Positions 25,291 to 33,107 of a stretch of 64,000 nt of DNA are shown here, in pieces. Source of the stretch: Phreatobacter oligotrophus. GTDB lineage: Bacteria; Pseudomonadota; Alphaproteobacteria; Rhizobiales; Phreatobacteraceae. The notes below the pieces were generated by a model that was not told the origin of the DNA, searched no databases, and saw only the letters and a program-made list of their open reading frames with translations. A program made the position numbers and the translations under genes. Numbering within the stretch: position 1 is the stretch's first letter; every line of letters begins with the position of its first letter. The stretch spans positions 1 to 64,000 of the forward strand of contig NZ_PZZL01000001.1 of the NCBI RefSeq assembly GCF_003046185.1. Direction: 5' to 3'.

Positions 25291-25320
25291 AGCCCGCAGC
25301 AGCCAGCTGCGGGCTTTTTT
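25291..25320 (+). terminator. Rho-independent terminator
   Basis: AGCCCGCAGC (25291-25300) pairs perfectly with GCTGCGGGCT (25306-25315) around a 5-base loop and is followed by a run of six T ending at 25320. It ends transcription from the two-component operon or from a small RNA just upstream, and insulates the amino-acid ABC operon. Confidence 0.88.
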
Positions 25321-25376
25321 CATCGGTCTCCGCTCGAAGCCAACCCACCGGAAATCGCGGGAGAGGGGCGTCCGGT

Positions 25377-25392
25377 CGATTGTTGACAATCG
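25377..25392. promoter_or_regulatory. Candidate GntR operator overlapping a promoter -35 element
   Basis: CGATTGT-TG-ACAATCG is a perfect 7-2-7 palindrome, followed at once by a further half-site ACAATC (25393-25398). It contains TTGACA (25383-25388), a perfect -35 hexamer. FCD-type GntR repressors bind short palindromes of the form TTGT-N-ACAA, and a gene of that class ends this operon (29343-30050). Autorepression of the operon is therefore likely. Confidence 0.55.
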
Positions 25393-25445
25393 ACAATCTC
25401 GCCCGTTCACTGGTCGCCACAGACACACCAGCCAAGAGGGCGGGC

Positions 25446-26285
25446 ATGAGCAGGATCGACCGGCGGACCTTCACCACCACTCTCGCCGCCGCCGCGGGCG
25501 GCGTCTTGGCCGCGCCGGCCTTCGCGCAGGGCACGGGCACCCTCGACGAGGTGAAGCGCCGCGGCTCGTTGCGCGTCGGCGTGACCCAGGCGCCGCCCTG
25601 GTACTCCAAGGATGCCCGCACCGGCGAATGGTCCTCCGGCGTCGGCGTCGCGGTCGGCAAGGCCATGGCCGCGGCGCTGGGCGTGCGCTTCGAGCCGGTC
25701 GAGGTGACCTGGGGCACCGCCATCGCCGCCCTGCAGGCGAACCGCATCGACATCATGTACGTGCTGGATGCGACGCCCGAGCGGGCAGAGGCGGTCGATT
25801 TCCCGGCCTCGCCGCTGCTCTACTATTCGCTCGCCGTCCTGGCGAAGGACGACCTCGCGGTGCGCACCTGGGAAGACCTCAACAAGCCGGAGGTGCGCGT
25901 TGCCGTGCCCCAGGCGACCAGCATGGACCGCTTCCTCACCAACTCCGTGGCAAAGGCCGCCATCCAGCGCTTCCCTGGCAATACCGAGGCCATCGCCGCC
26001 TTCCAGGCCGGCCGCGTCGAGGCCGTCTGCCTGTTCCACCCGCCGCTGATCGCCGCCCGCCAGCGCCTCGGCTCCGGCAAGATCGTCGTGCCGCAGCCGA
26101 CCCAGTCGAACCCGTCCAGCGCCGCCGTGCGCAAGGGCGATGCGCCCTTCCTCGCCTTCGTCGAGCAGCAGGTCGCCGAGTACTATCGCAGCCGCAAGAT
26201 CCAGGGCTGGTATGAGGAGTTCCTCACCGGCTTCGGCCTCGATCCCAAGGCGGCGCCGCCCATCATCAAGGAAATGCTCGGCTGA
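25446..26285 (+). CDS. Polar amino-acid ABC transporter substrate-binding protein (family 3)
   Basis: ATG 25446 follows AGAGGGCGGG. The signal (SRIDRRTFTTTLAAAAGGVLAAPAFAQ) has a Tat-like RR motif. The mature protein is an SBP_bac_3 type: LDEVKRRGSLRVGVTQAPPWYSKDARTGEWSSGVGVAVGKAMAAALG, then WGTAIAALQANRIDIMYVLDATPERAEAVDFPASPLLYYSLAVL. The conserved Arg/Asp ligand-clamp positions for amino acids appear as NRIDIMY and TPERA. It should capture an amino acid in the periplasm for the two permeases and ATPase encoded next. First gene of a six-gene operon. Confidence 0.9.
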   Translation: MSRIDRRTFTTTLAAAAGGVLAAPAFAQGTGTLDEVKRRGSLRVGVTQAPPWYSKDARTGEWSSGVGVAVGKAMAAALGVRFEPVEVTWGTAIAALQANRIDIMYVLDATPERAEAVDFPASPLLYYSLAVLAKDDLAVRTWEDLNKPEVRVAVPQATSMDRFLTNSVAKAAIQRFPGNTEAIAAFQAGRVEAVCLFHPPLIAARQRLGSGKIVVPQPTQSNPSSAAVRKGDAPFLAFVEQQVAEYYRSRKIQGWYEEFLTGFGLDPKAAPPIIKEMLG

Positions 26286-26292
26286 CGCGGCC

Positions 26293-26967
26293 GTGTATCG
26301 CTGGGACTTCTCGCCCGTCATCGCCAATGGCGACCTGCTGCTCGCGGGCCTCGCCAACACGCTCGCGCTGACCGGCGTGGCGCTGGCGGGCGGCATTCCC
26401 GTCGGCCTTGCCCTCGCTCTGGCAAGGCTCTCCGGGAGCCGGTTCCTCTCGGCTCCCGCCGGCGTGGTGATCGAGGTGTTCCGCACGACGCCGCCGCTCG
26501 TCCAGCTCTTCTGGTTCTATTTTGGCCTGCCCATCGTGCTGAAGGTCGAGATGACGCCCTATCTGGCGGCAGCGCTCACCTTCACCATCCAGTCCGGAGC
26601 CTTCTTCGCCGAGATCTTCCGCGCCGGCATCGTCTCGGTGGACCGCGGCCAGCGCGAGGCCGCCCGCGCCATCGGCATGACGGAGGCGCAGGCCATGCGC
26701 CGTATCGTCCTGCCGCAGGCGGTCAAGCGCATGTTCCCGGCCATGATGGAGCGCTCGATCGAGCTGATGAAGACGACCACGCTGGTGGCGACCGTCTCCT
26801 ATGCCGACGTGCTCTACCAGGCGAACGAACTCGCCCAGAAGACCTTCCGGCCGCTGGAGGTCTTCACCGCCGCGGCCCTCATGTACCTCGTCACCATCTC
26901 GCTGGTCAGCGCCATCGCCGCCCTCGTCGAACGCCGCATGGCGATGAGCGGGGAGATGGCGCGATGA
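26293..26967 (+). CDS. Amino-acid ABC transporter permease (HisM/GlnP family)
   Basis: I choose GTG 26293: it is 8 bp after the upstream stop, and the resulting start (YRWDFSPVIANGD) matches the sister permease (TYRWDFAPVLDNWQ). A longer frame exists but its first part is a shadow of the binding-protein gene. The protein has FRTTPPLVQLFWFYFGLPI and the EAA loop REAARAIGMTEAQAMRRIVLPQAVKRMFPAM, which docks on the ATPase. It overlaps the next gene by 4 bp (ATGA). Confidence 0.87.
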   Translation: MYRWDFSPVIANGDLLLAGLANTLALTGVALAGGIPVGLALALARLSGSRFLSAPAGVVIEVFRTTPPLVQLFWFYFGLPIVLKVEMTPYLAAALTFTIQSGAFFAEIFRAGIVSVDRGQREAARAIGMTEAQAMRRIVLPQAVKRMFPAMMERSIELMKTTTLVATVSYADVLYQANELAQKTFRPLEVFTAAALMYLVTISLVSAIAALVERRMAMSGEMAR

Positions 26968-27632
26968 CCTATCGCTGGGATTTCGCGCCCGTCCTCGACA
27001 ACTGGCAGGCGCTCGCCTTCGGCGCCATCGGCACGGTCCGGCTGTTCCTGGTCTGCCTGGTCCTTGGCCTCGCCCTGGGGCTTCTCGTCGCGCTGATGCG
27101 CCGCTCGCGCCACGGCGTTCTGCGCTGGCTCGCCATCGGCTTCATCGAGCTGTTCCGCAACACGCCGGTCCTCGTGCAGATCCTCTGGTTCTACTTCGCC
27201 CTGCCCATGCTGGTCCCCGTGGAGATCAGCCCGTTCGGCGCGGCGATCCTCGGCATCTCCTTGAACTCCGCCGCCTATTCCGCGGAGATCTACCGGGCGG
27301 GCATCCAGTCCATCGAGCCGGGCCAGTGGGAGGCGGCGCGGGCAATCGGCATGACCGGCCTGCAGGTGCTCCGCCGGATCGTCCTGCCGCAGGCGCTGCG
27401 CCGTGTCCTGCCGGCGCTGACAAACCGCGGCATCGAGATCTTCAAGATGACGACGCTGGCCTCCGTCGTCGCCTATGTCGAGCTGCTCCAGCAGGGCAAG
27501 CTCGTCGCTTCGCTGAACTTCAACCCGCTGGAGGTCTACACCGTCATCGGCGCACTGTTCTTCCTGCTCCTCTACCCGCTGGTGCGCGCCACCTACGCGC
27601 TGGAGCGGCGCCTGGCGCGGAGCGACGCATGA
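26964..27632 (+). CDS. Amino-acid ABC transporter permease (HisQ/GlnP family)
   Basis: The 222-residue protein pairs with the preceding one: FRNTPVLVQILWFYFALPMLVPVEISPFGAAILGISLNSAAYSAEIYRAGIQSI is the standard permease core and WEAARAIGMTGLQVLRRIVLPQALRRVLPAL is the EAA coupling loop. Five helices are expected. Its gene is coupled on both sides by ATGA overlaps, so the channel subunits and the ATPase are made in step. Confidence 0.9.
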   Translation: MTYRWDFAPVLDNWQALAFGAIGTVRLFLVCLVLGLALGLLVALMRRSRHGVLRWLAIGFIELFRNTPVLVQILWFYFALPMLVPVEISPFGAAILGISLNSAAYSAEIYRAGIQSIEPGQWEAARAIGMTGLQVLRRIVLPQALRRVLPALTNRGIEIFKMTTLASVVAYVELLQQGKLVASLNFNPLEVYTVIGALFFLLLYPLVRATYALERRLARSDA

Positions 27633-28411
27633 CGGAACCGCTCCTGCGCATCGAAGGCCTCGGCAAGAGCTTCGGCGACCGCACCGTCTTCTCGGGCGTC
27701 GACCTCGAGGTCGCGCGCGGCGACCGCATCGCCATCATCGGCGCCTCGGGCTCGGGGAAGTCGACGCTGCTCCGCTGCATCAACGTGCTGGAGCGCGCGG
27801 ATCAAGGCCGTGTCGTCCTCGGCGGCGAGCCGGTCGGCGAGGAGGTCCGGCGCGGCGACCGCACCGAGACGCGCTACAGCGAGGCGGCCCTCGTCCGCCT
27901 GCGCCAGCGCATCGGCATGGTGTTCCAGCAGTTCAACCTCTTCCCCCACATGACCGTGCTCGGCAATGTCATGGAGGGCCTGGTGACCGTGAAGCGGATG
28001 GGGCGTGATGCCGCCGCCCGCCAGGCGCTGGCCGAACTCGCCCGCGTCGGCCTTGCCGACAAGGCGGAGGCCTATCCGGCCCATCTCTCCGGCGGCCAGA
28101 AGCAGCGCGTCGCCATCGCCCGCGCCCTCGCCATGGAGCCCGAGGTCCTGCTCTTCGACGAGCCGACCTCGGCCCTCGACCCCGCTCTCGTCGGTGAGGT
28201 GCTCGACACGATCCAGGCGCTGGCGGGGGAGGGGCGCACCATGCTGCTCGTCACCCACGAGATCGGCTTCGCCTACCACATGGCGACGCGCGTCCTCTTT
28301 CTCGCCGAGGGCGGCATCTACGAGCAGGGCACGCCCGACGAGGTTCTGAAGAACCCGCGCCGGCCGCTCACCCAGGCCTTCATTGCCGGCCACCGCCGGT
28401 TCAGCTTCTGA
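27629..28411 (+). CDS. Amino-acid ABC transporter ATP-binding protein (GlnQ/HisP family)
   Basis: Walker A is GASGSGKST, the Q-loop sits in GMVFQQFNLFPHMTVLGNVMEG, the signature is LSGGQKQRVAIARALA, Walker B is VLLFDEPTSALDP and the switch His is in LLVTHEIGF. The length of 260 is slightly above the usual 240 because of an insert near EEVRRGDRTETRYSEAALVRLR, as seen in histidine-type relatives. It powers the two permeases just upstream. The next gene starts 11 bp later. Confidence 0.92.
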   Translation: MTEPLLRIEGLGKSFGDRTVFSGVDLEVARGDRIAIIGASGSGKSTLLRCINVLERADQGRVVLGGEPVGEEVRRGDRTETRYSEAALVRLRQRIGMVFQQFNLFPHMTVLGNVMEGLVTVKRMGRDAAARQALAELARVGLADKAEAYPAHLSGGQKQRVAIARALAMEPEVLLFDEPTSALDPALVGEVLDTIQALAGEGRTMLLVTHEIGFAYHMATRVLFLAEGGIYEQGTPDEVLKNPRRPLTQAFIAGHRRFSF

Positions 28412-28422
28412 ACGGACATGCC

Positions 28423-29346
28423 ATGACCAGCGCCTCGACCTCCACCGCGGGCAGTGCCCAGGGCTACCAGGACGACCCGCGCAACGACCACGTCCTCGTC
28501 TATGTCGACGGCGCCTTCGTGCCGCGGACTGAGGCGCGCGTCTCGGTCTTCGACAGCGGCTTCGTGCTGGGCGATGGCGTCTGGGAAGGCCTGCGCCTCA
28601 AGAACGGCCGGCTGATCCAGCTCGATGCCCATCTCGACCGGTTGTTCGAAGGCGCCAACTCGATTGCCTTGGATATCGGCATGAGCCGCGAGGAGGTCGC
28701 GGGCGCCGTCCAGGCGACGCTCGACCGCAACGGCATGACCGACGGCGCGCATGTGCGCCTCATGGTGACCCGCGGCATCAAGAAGACCGTCAACCAGGAT
28801 CCGCGCTTCATCCTCGGCAAGGCGACCGTCGTCATCGTCGCCGAGTACAAGACGCCGCGTCCCGAGACCAAGGCGAAGGGCATTTCGCTCTTCACCTCGA
28901 CTTTCCGTACCAGCACGCCGGATGTCTTCGACCTGCGCCTCAACTCGCACAGCCGCCTGAACCTCATCCAGGCGCTGATCCAGGCGATCAACGCCGGCGC
29001 CGATGAGGCGCTGATGCTCGACCCGCAGGGCTTCGTCGCGAGCTGCAACTCCACCAATTTCTTCATCGTCCGCCGCGGGGCCCTGTGGACCTCCACCGGC
29101 GCCTTCTGCTTCAAGGGCCTCACCCGGCAGGCCGTGCTCGACGCCTGGCGCGCGGCCGGCGGCACGGCCGAGGAGCGGCCCTTCACCCTCGCTGAGACCT
29201 ATGCCGCGGACGAAGCCTTCATCACTGGCACGCTCGGCGGCGTCACGCCGGTGACGCGGATCGACGGCCGCACCATCGGCACCGGCCAGCCCGGTCCGGT
29301 CACCCAGCTCGCCTCCGAGCGCTACCAGGCCTGGGTGACGCGATGA
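28423..29346 (+). CDS. Class-IV aminotransferase-like protein lacking the PLP lysine
   Basis: The 307-residue protein has the fold-type IV pattern of branched-chain and D-amino-acid aminotransferases: VYVDGAFVPRTEARVSVFDSGFVLGDGVWEGLRLKNGRL, then NAGADEALMLDPQGFVASCNSTNFFIVR, LTRQAVLDAW and the phosphate loop ITGTLGGVTPVTRIDGR. In active relatives the Schiff-base lysine lies in a motif like DPRIKSLNYLNN; here the aligned segment is DLRLNSHSRLNL, with Asn174 in place of Lys (codon AAC at 28942-28944). It may therefore bind PLP without transaminating, use another base, or do different chemistry. It is co-transcribed with an amino-acid importer and a GntR regulator. Confidence 0.8.
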   Translation: MTSASTSTAGSAQGYQDDPRNDHVLVYVDGAFVPRTEARVSVFDSGFVLGDGVWEGLRLKNGRLIQLDAHLDRLFEGANSIALDIGMSREEVAGAVQATLDRNGMTDGAHVRLMVTRGIKKTVNQDPRFILGKATVVIVAEYKTPRPETKAKGISLFTSTFRTSTPDVFDLRLNSHSRLNLIQALIQAINAGADEALMLDPQGFVASCNSTNFFIVRRGALWTSTGAFCFKGLTRQAVLDAWRAAGGTAEERPFTLAETYAADEAFITGTLGGVTPVTRIDGRTIGTGQPGPVTQLASERYQAWVTR

Positions 29347-30050
29347 GCCGCGCGGCGCTGCTGACGGGTGACGGCACGGTCGCGCCGCTGAAGCGCGAGA
29401 CCTTCCGCGACCGCGTCGCCGAGCGCCTGCGCCATGCCATCATCGACGGGCAGTTCGCGCCGGGCGCGACAGTCACCGAACAGCAGCTCGCCGCCGAGTT
29501 CGGGGTGAGCCGCGGTCCCCTGCGCGAAGCCATGGGGCTCCTCGTGGAGGAGGGGCTGCTGGTCTCGGTGCCCTACACCGCCACCCGCGTCGTCAGCCTG
29601 TCGCCGGGCGATGTCTGCGAGATCTACTCGCTGCGCATCGCCCTCGAACGCCTCGCCTTCGAGCAGATTTGGCCGCGCCGCACCCCGGCCTTCGCGGCCA
29701 CGCTGAAGGCGCGCCACGAGGCGCTGCTCGCAGCCCTCGGCGGCCGTGATGGCTATGAGGCGGCGCTCGCCGAGGTCCGCCTTCACGGCGCGGTCTATGA
29801 GCATTGCGGCCACCGGCTGCTGCTCGAGACCTGGAACCGCATCGCCCCGCGCCTCCATCTCTATCTTGCCGTCCACCAGAAGGCCCATGGCCGCTCCGGC
29901 CCGCTCGACGATGCCCACCGCGCCTATGTGGACCTGGCCAGCGGCGACCACCTCGACCTTATGCTGGCCGAGATCGACCACCACATGAGCCGCGGGCTCC
30001 AACGCCTCCGCGACTATGTGGCGGGCGTGGCGGGCTCGCCGGGCTGCTGA
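29343..30050 (+). CDS. GntR-family regulator with FCD ligand domain
   Basis: The winged helix (RDRVAERLRHAIIDGQFAPGATVTEQQLAAEFGVSRGPLREAMGLLVEEGLL, about 20-75) is typical of GntR. The all-helical FCD domain follows (GDVCEIYSLRIALERLAFEQI ... LHGAVYEHCGHRLLLETWNRI ... DDAHRAYVDLASGDHLDLMLAEIDHHMSRG), with the metal-site-like His and Asp residues. Such proteins usually repress catabolic or uptake genes until a carboxylate or amino-acid ligand binds. The ATG overlaps the stop of the aminotransferase-like gene, so it is the last gene of the operon whose promoter has a matching palindrome at 25377-25392. Confidence 0.9.
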   Translation: MSRAALLTGDGTVAPLKRETFRDRVAERLRHAIIDGQFAPGATVTEQQLAAEFGVSRGPLREAMGLLVEEGLLVSVPYTATRVVSLSPGDVCEIYSLRIALERLAFEQIWPRRTPAFAATLKARHEALLAALGGRDGYEAALAEVRLHGAVYEHCGHRLLLETWNRIAPRLHLYLAVHQKAHGRSGPLDDAHRAYVDLASGDHLDLMLAEIDHHMSRGLQRLRDYVAGVAGSPGC

Positions 30051-30084
30051 GGCCCCCGCGCTCCCGCGCGAAGGCCCCTCGGCC

Positions 30085-30891
30085 TCACCAGGACGGCAGC
30101 ACCGAGCCCTGGAAGGTCCGCTCGATGAAGGCCTTCACCTCCGCCGACTGGTAGCTCTCGACGAAGGGCTTCACCCAGGGCTTGTCCTTGTCCGCCTCGC
30201 GCACGGCGATGAGGTTCACGTAAGGGCCCTTCGGGTCCTCGCGCAGGATGGCGTCACGGCCGGGATTGAGGCCGACGGACAGCGCGTAGTTGGTGTTGAT
30301 GACGGCGGCCGCCACATCGTCCAGCGAACGGGCCGTCTGCGCCGCCTCCAGCTCGATGAAGCGCAGGCGCTTCTCGTTCTGGATGATGTCGGCGACGGTC
30401 GGCTTCAGGCCGACGCCGTCCTTCAGCTTGATGATGCCCTTGTCCTGGAAGAGCAGCAGCGCGCGGGCGCCATTGGTCGGGTCGTTGGGGATCGACACCT
30501 GCCCGCCGGCCGGCACCTCCGCGAAGCTCTTGTGCTTCTTCGAATAGACGCCGATCGGGAAGTTGACGGTGAAGCCGACGCCGACGAGGCCGTATTTCCG
30601 GTCGGCATTCTGCTGATCGAGGAAGGGCTTGTGCTGGTAGGAATTGACGTCGAGGTCGCCACCGGCCAGCGCCGCATTCGGCAGGATGTAGTCCGAGAAC
30701 TCGACGATCCTGAGGTCGAGGCCCCGGGCGGCGGCAACCGGCTTCACCGCCTCGAGGATCTGGGCGTGCGGGCCGGCGGTGACGCCGACGCGCAGCGCCG
30801 TGCGGGCCTGGGCCCGGACGATGGCGGGGGCGGCAACGAGGCCGGCAGCGGCGCCGGCGAGGAGCGTGCGGCGGTCGATGAACGTGGTCAT
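30085..30891 (-). CDS. metQ: D/L-methionine ABC transporter substrate-binding protein
   Basis: ATG 30891 has AAAGGA upstream, better than the TTG five codons earlier. The signal is TTFIDRRTLLAGAAAGLVAAPAIVRAQ with no lipobox Cys, unlike E. coli MetQ, so it is probably a free periplasmic protein. NlpA-family features follow: LRVGVTAGPHAQILEAVKPVAAARGLDLRIVEFSDY, PNAALAGGDLDVNSYQHKPFLDQQN, VSIPNDPTNGARALLLFQDKGIIKL and AAVINTNYALSVGLNP. It delivers methionine to MetNI. The gene is last in the met operon, 40 bp after metI. Confidence 0.92.
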   Translation of the reverse strand: MTTFIDRRTLLAGAAAGLVAAPAIVRAQARTALRVGVTAGPHAQILEAVKPVAAARGLDLRIVEFSDYILPNAALAGGDLDVNSYQHKPFLDQQNADRKYGLVGVGFTVNFPIGVYSKKHKSFAEVPAGGQVSIPNDPTNGARALLLFQDKGIIKLKDGVGLKPTVADIIQNEKRLRFIELEAAQTARSLDDVAAAVINTNYALSVGLNPGRDAILREDPKGPYVNLIAVREADKDKPWVKPFVESYQSAEVKAFIERTFQGSVLPSW

Positions 30892-30931
30892 GGCAAGTCC
30901 TTTCAAGGGAGTTGGGATGGGAAGGGGGAGG

Positions 30932-31597
30932 TCAGGCGGAGCGCAGGCGCTTGTTGACGCGCCGGGCGATCCAGTCGCCGAGGCTCTGCACGGCCTGGAC
31001 GAGGGCGATGAGGACGATGACGACGGCCGCCATGACCTCGGGCATGAAGCGCTGGTAGCCGAAGCGGATGCCGAGATCGCCGAGGCCGCCGCCGCCGACC
31101 GCCCCCACCATGGCCGAGTAGCCGATGAGACTGACGGCGGTGAGCGTCAGGCCGAGGACGATGGCCGGCAGCGCCTCGGGCAGCAGCACCTTCCGGACGA
31201 TCTGCAGCGGCGTTGCGCCCATCGCGCGCGAGGCCTCGATCAGGCCTGCATCGACCTCGCGGATGGCCGCCTCGATGATGCGGGCGATGAAGGGCGTCGC
31301 CGCGACCGTCAGCGGCACGATGGCCGCCGTCGTACCGATCGAGGTGCCGGCGACCAGCCGCGTGAACGGGATGATCGCCACCACCAGGATGATGAAGGGC
31401 GTCGAGCGCGTGGCATTGACGATGAGGCCGAGCACCCGGTTGAGCGCCACCGCCTCAAACAGCTCCCCGCGCCCGGAGGTCGCGAGGAACACGCCGAGCG
31501 GCAGGCCGAGCGCCGTGCCGATCAGGCCGGCGGCGGCCACCATGTAGAGCGTCTGGCCGAGGGCCTCGACGAGCAGTCGTGCGATCTCAGGCGACAT
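30932..31597 (-). CDS. metI: Methionine ABC transporter permease
   Basis: The start is ATG 31597 (MSPEIARLLVEALGQTLYMV), 11 bp inside the end of metN. The 221-residue protein has five helices, the segment LNRVLGLIVNATRSTPFIILVVAIIPFTRLVAGTSIGTTAAIVPL and the coupling loop LIEASRAMGATPLQIVRKVLLPEALPAIV. These are standard MetI features. Position between metN and metQ confirms the role. Confidence 0.93.
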   Translation of the reverse strand: MSPEIARLLVEALGQTLYMVAAAGLIGTALGLPLGVFLATSGRGELFEAVALNRVLGLIVNATRSTPFIILVVAIIPFTRLVAGTSIGTTAAIVPLTVAATPFIARIIEAAIREVDAGLIEASRAMGATPLQIVRKVLLPEALPAIVLGLTLTAVSLIGYSAMVGAVGGGGLGDLGIRFGYQRFMPEVMAAVVIVLIALVQAVQSLGDWIARRVNKRLRSA

Positions 31598-32723
31598 GGC
31601 CGAGCACCTCCGCCTGCAGGCCGTGGGCGCCGGCCAGCGCCACCACGGCGTCCACGACATCCGGGCGCGCCGGGATCGCGACGATGAGATTGCCGAAGGG
31701 CTTGCCGGCGATGGCGTCGACCTGGCCGGCGAGGACCGTCACGTCGACATCGAGCGAGCGCGACAGCCGCGAGATGACCGGCGCCGTGGCGTTCTCGCCG
31801 GTGAAGACGATGCGCAGCACGGTCTGGCTGGCGCCCTCGGGATCGGGCCTCAGCCGTGCGGCGATCGCCTCCGGCAGGGCCGCGCCCGTCACCGAGGCGA
31901 CGAAGTTGCGGGTCGTCTCGGCCTGGGGCCGGGCGAAGACCTCGTAGACATCGCCCGCCTCGATGATGCGGCCCGCCTCGATCACCGCCACGCGGTCGCA
32001 GATTGCCTTGATGACCTGCATCTCGTGGGTGATCAGCACGATCGTCACGCCGGTCAGCGCGTTGATGCGCTTGAGCAGGGCGAGAATCGAATGCGTCGTC
32101 TCCGGATCGAGGGCGGAGGTCGCCTCGTCCGAGAGCAGCACGCGCGGCCGCGTCGCCAGCGCCCGGGCGATGCCGACACGCTGCTTCTGCCCGCCGGAGA
32201 GTTCGGCAGGATAGCGGCCGCGCTTGTCGGTGAGGCCAACGAGCTCGATGAGCTCATCGACGCGCCGGGTGATCTCGTCGCGCGGTGTCCCGGCGAGTTC
32301 CAGCGGCAGCGCGATGTTGTCGAACACCGTGCGCGAGGAGAGCAGGGCGAAATGCTGGAAGATCATGCCGATCTCCCGCCGGAGCGCCCTGAGGTCGCCG
32401 CCGTCGAGCGCGCCGACATCGAGGCCGTCGATCCGCACCGTGCCGGCGGTCGGACGGTCGAGGCCGTTGATCGTGCGCAGCAGCGTCGACTTGCCGGCGC
32501 CGGAACGGCCGATGATGCCGGTGATCGATCCCGGCGCGACGTCGAGCGTGACATCGTCGAGCGCGACGACCTCGGCGGCAGCGCCTGTGGCGGCGAAACG
32601 CTTGGTGACGCCGGAGAAGGCGATCGCCGCGCCGTGCGGGCGAGAGGCATCCTCGCGGTGATCAGGCGGGGGTGACGCGGCCGCCAGCGGGACCGCGTCG
32701 GGAAAAGGCGTGAGGGCGTTCAT
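31587..32723 (-). CDS. metN: Methionine ABC transporter ATP-binding protein
   Basis: The 378-residue protein has a 30-residue Pro/Ala-rich N-terminal extension, then an ABC domain: Walker A GRSGAGKST, IFQHFALLSSRTVFDNIALPLE, signature LSGGQKQRVGIARALA, Walker B VLLSDEATSALDPETT, and LITHEMQVI. The C-terminal 100 residues form a NIL domain (VLRIVFTGENATAPVISRLSRSLDVDVTVLAGQVDAIAGKPFGNLIVAI), which binds methionine and gives trans-inhibition of uptake. A 20-codon ORF upstream overlaps this start codon by ATGA, so translation is probably coupled. The operon is preceded by a SAM-II riboswitch. Confidence 0.93.
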   Translation of the reverse strand: MNALTPFPDAVPLAAASPPPDHREDASRPHGAAIAFSGVTKRFAATGAAAEVVALDDVTLDVAPGSITGIIGRSGAGKSTLLRTINGLDRPTAGTVRIDGLDVGALDGGDLRALRREIGMIFQHFALLSSRTVFDNIALPLELAGTPRDEITRRVDELIELVGLTDKRGRYPAELSGGQKQRVGIARALATRPRVLLSDEATSALDPETTHSILALLKRINALTGVTIVLITHEMQVIKAICDRVAVIEAGRIIEAGDVYEVFARPQAETTRNFVASVTGAALPEAIAARLRPDPEGASQTVLRIVFTGENATAPVISRLSRSLDVDVTVLAGQVDAIAGKPFGNLIVAIPARPDVVDAVVALAGAHGLQAEVLGHVA

Positions 32724-32782
32724 CGGGACGGCCTCACCGATGCCGGGCGGTACGCCGCCGACGGCTCATCAGAACGGGACAT
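32720..32782 (-). CDS. Possible 20-residue leader peptide coupled to metN
   Basis: A 21-codon frame from ATG 32782 has AAGGA seven bases upstream and ends in TGA inside the metN ATG (ATGA). The peptide would be MSRSDEPSAAYRPASVRPSR. It has no Met run, so it is not a classic attenuator, but the overlap suggests a role in ribosome delivery to metN, which has only a GAGG site inside this ORF. It could also be chance. Confidence 0.35.
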   Translation of the reverse strand: MSRSDEPSAAYRPASVRPSR

Positions 32783-32842
32783 GGGGAATCCTTGGGGAAA
32801 GCGCAGCGGCCGGCAGCAGGAGCGCCGCCCGGCCGGGGAATC

Positions 32843-33100
32843 TCAGGCGGCGAGGGCCTGGCGCGGCATGGTGCCGACGCGGGTGCGGCCGGCGCGATGG
32901 GTCTCCGCCGCGGCGCGCCGCAGCTCCTTCAGCGAGGCGAAGAGCTGGCTGTCGAGGGCGTTGAGGGACGCAACCGCCGAGAAGAAGCGGTAGCCGGTGC
33001 GCTCGCGCACGGCGAGGCCGACGGCGTCATCGCCGACTTCGATCAGCGTGACGTCGGACCTGAGCGGCGGATGGGCGGGGAGGGGCGTCGAATGGGACAT
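32843..33100 (-). CDS. Small protein of unknown function in the met leader
   Basis: The 85-residue frame from ATG 33100 (MSHSTPLPAHPPLR) has normal codon use and a coherent central part (SDVTLIEVGDDAVGLAVRERTGYRFFSAVASLNALDSQLFASLKELRRAAAETHRAG) with one amphipathic helix. No signal peptide or known domain was recognised. It lies between the SAM-II riboswitch and metN, so it is probably co-regulated by SAM. Its start codon is 7 bases after one arm of a 15-bp inverted repeat that could mask its ribosome site. No good Shine-Dalgarno sequence is visible. Confidence 0.5.
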   Translation of the reverse strand: MSHSTPLPAHPPLRSDVTLIEVGDDAVGLAVRERTGYRFFSAVASLNALDSQLFASLKELRRAAAETHRAGRTRVGTMPRQALAA

Positions 33101-33107
33101 GGAAAAG

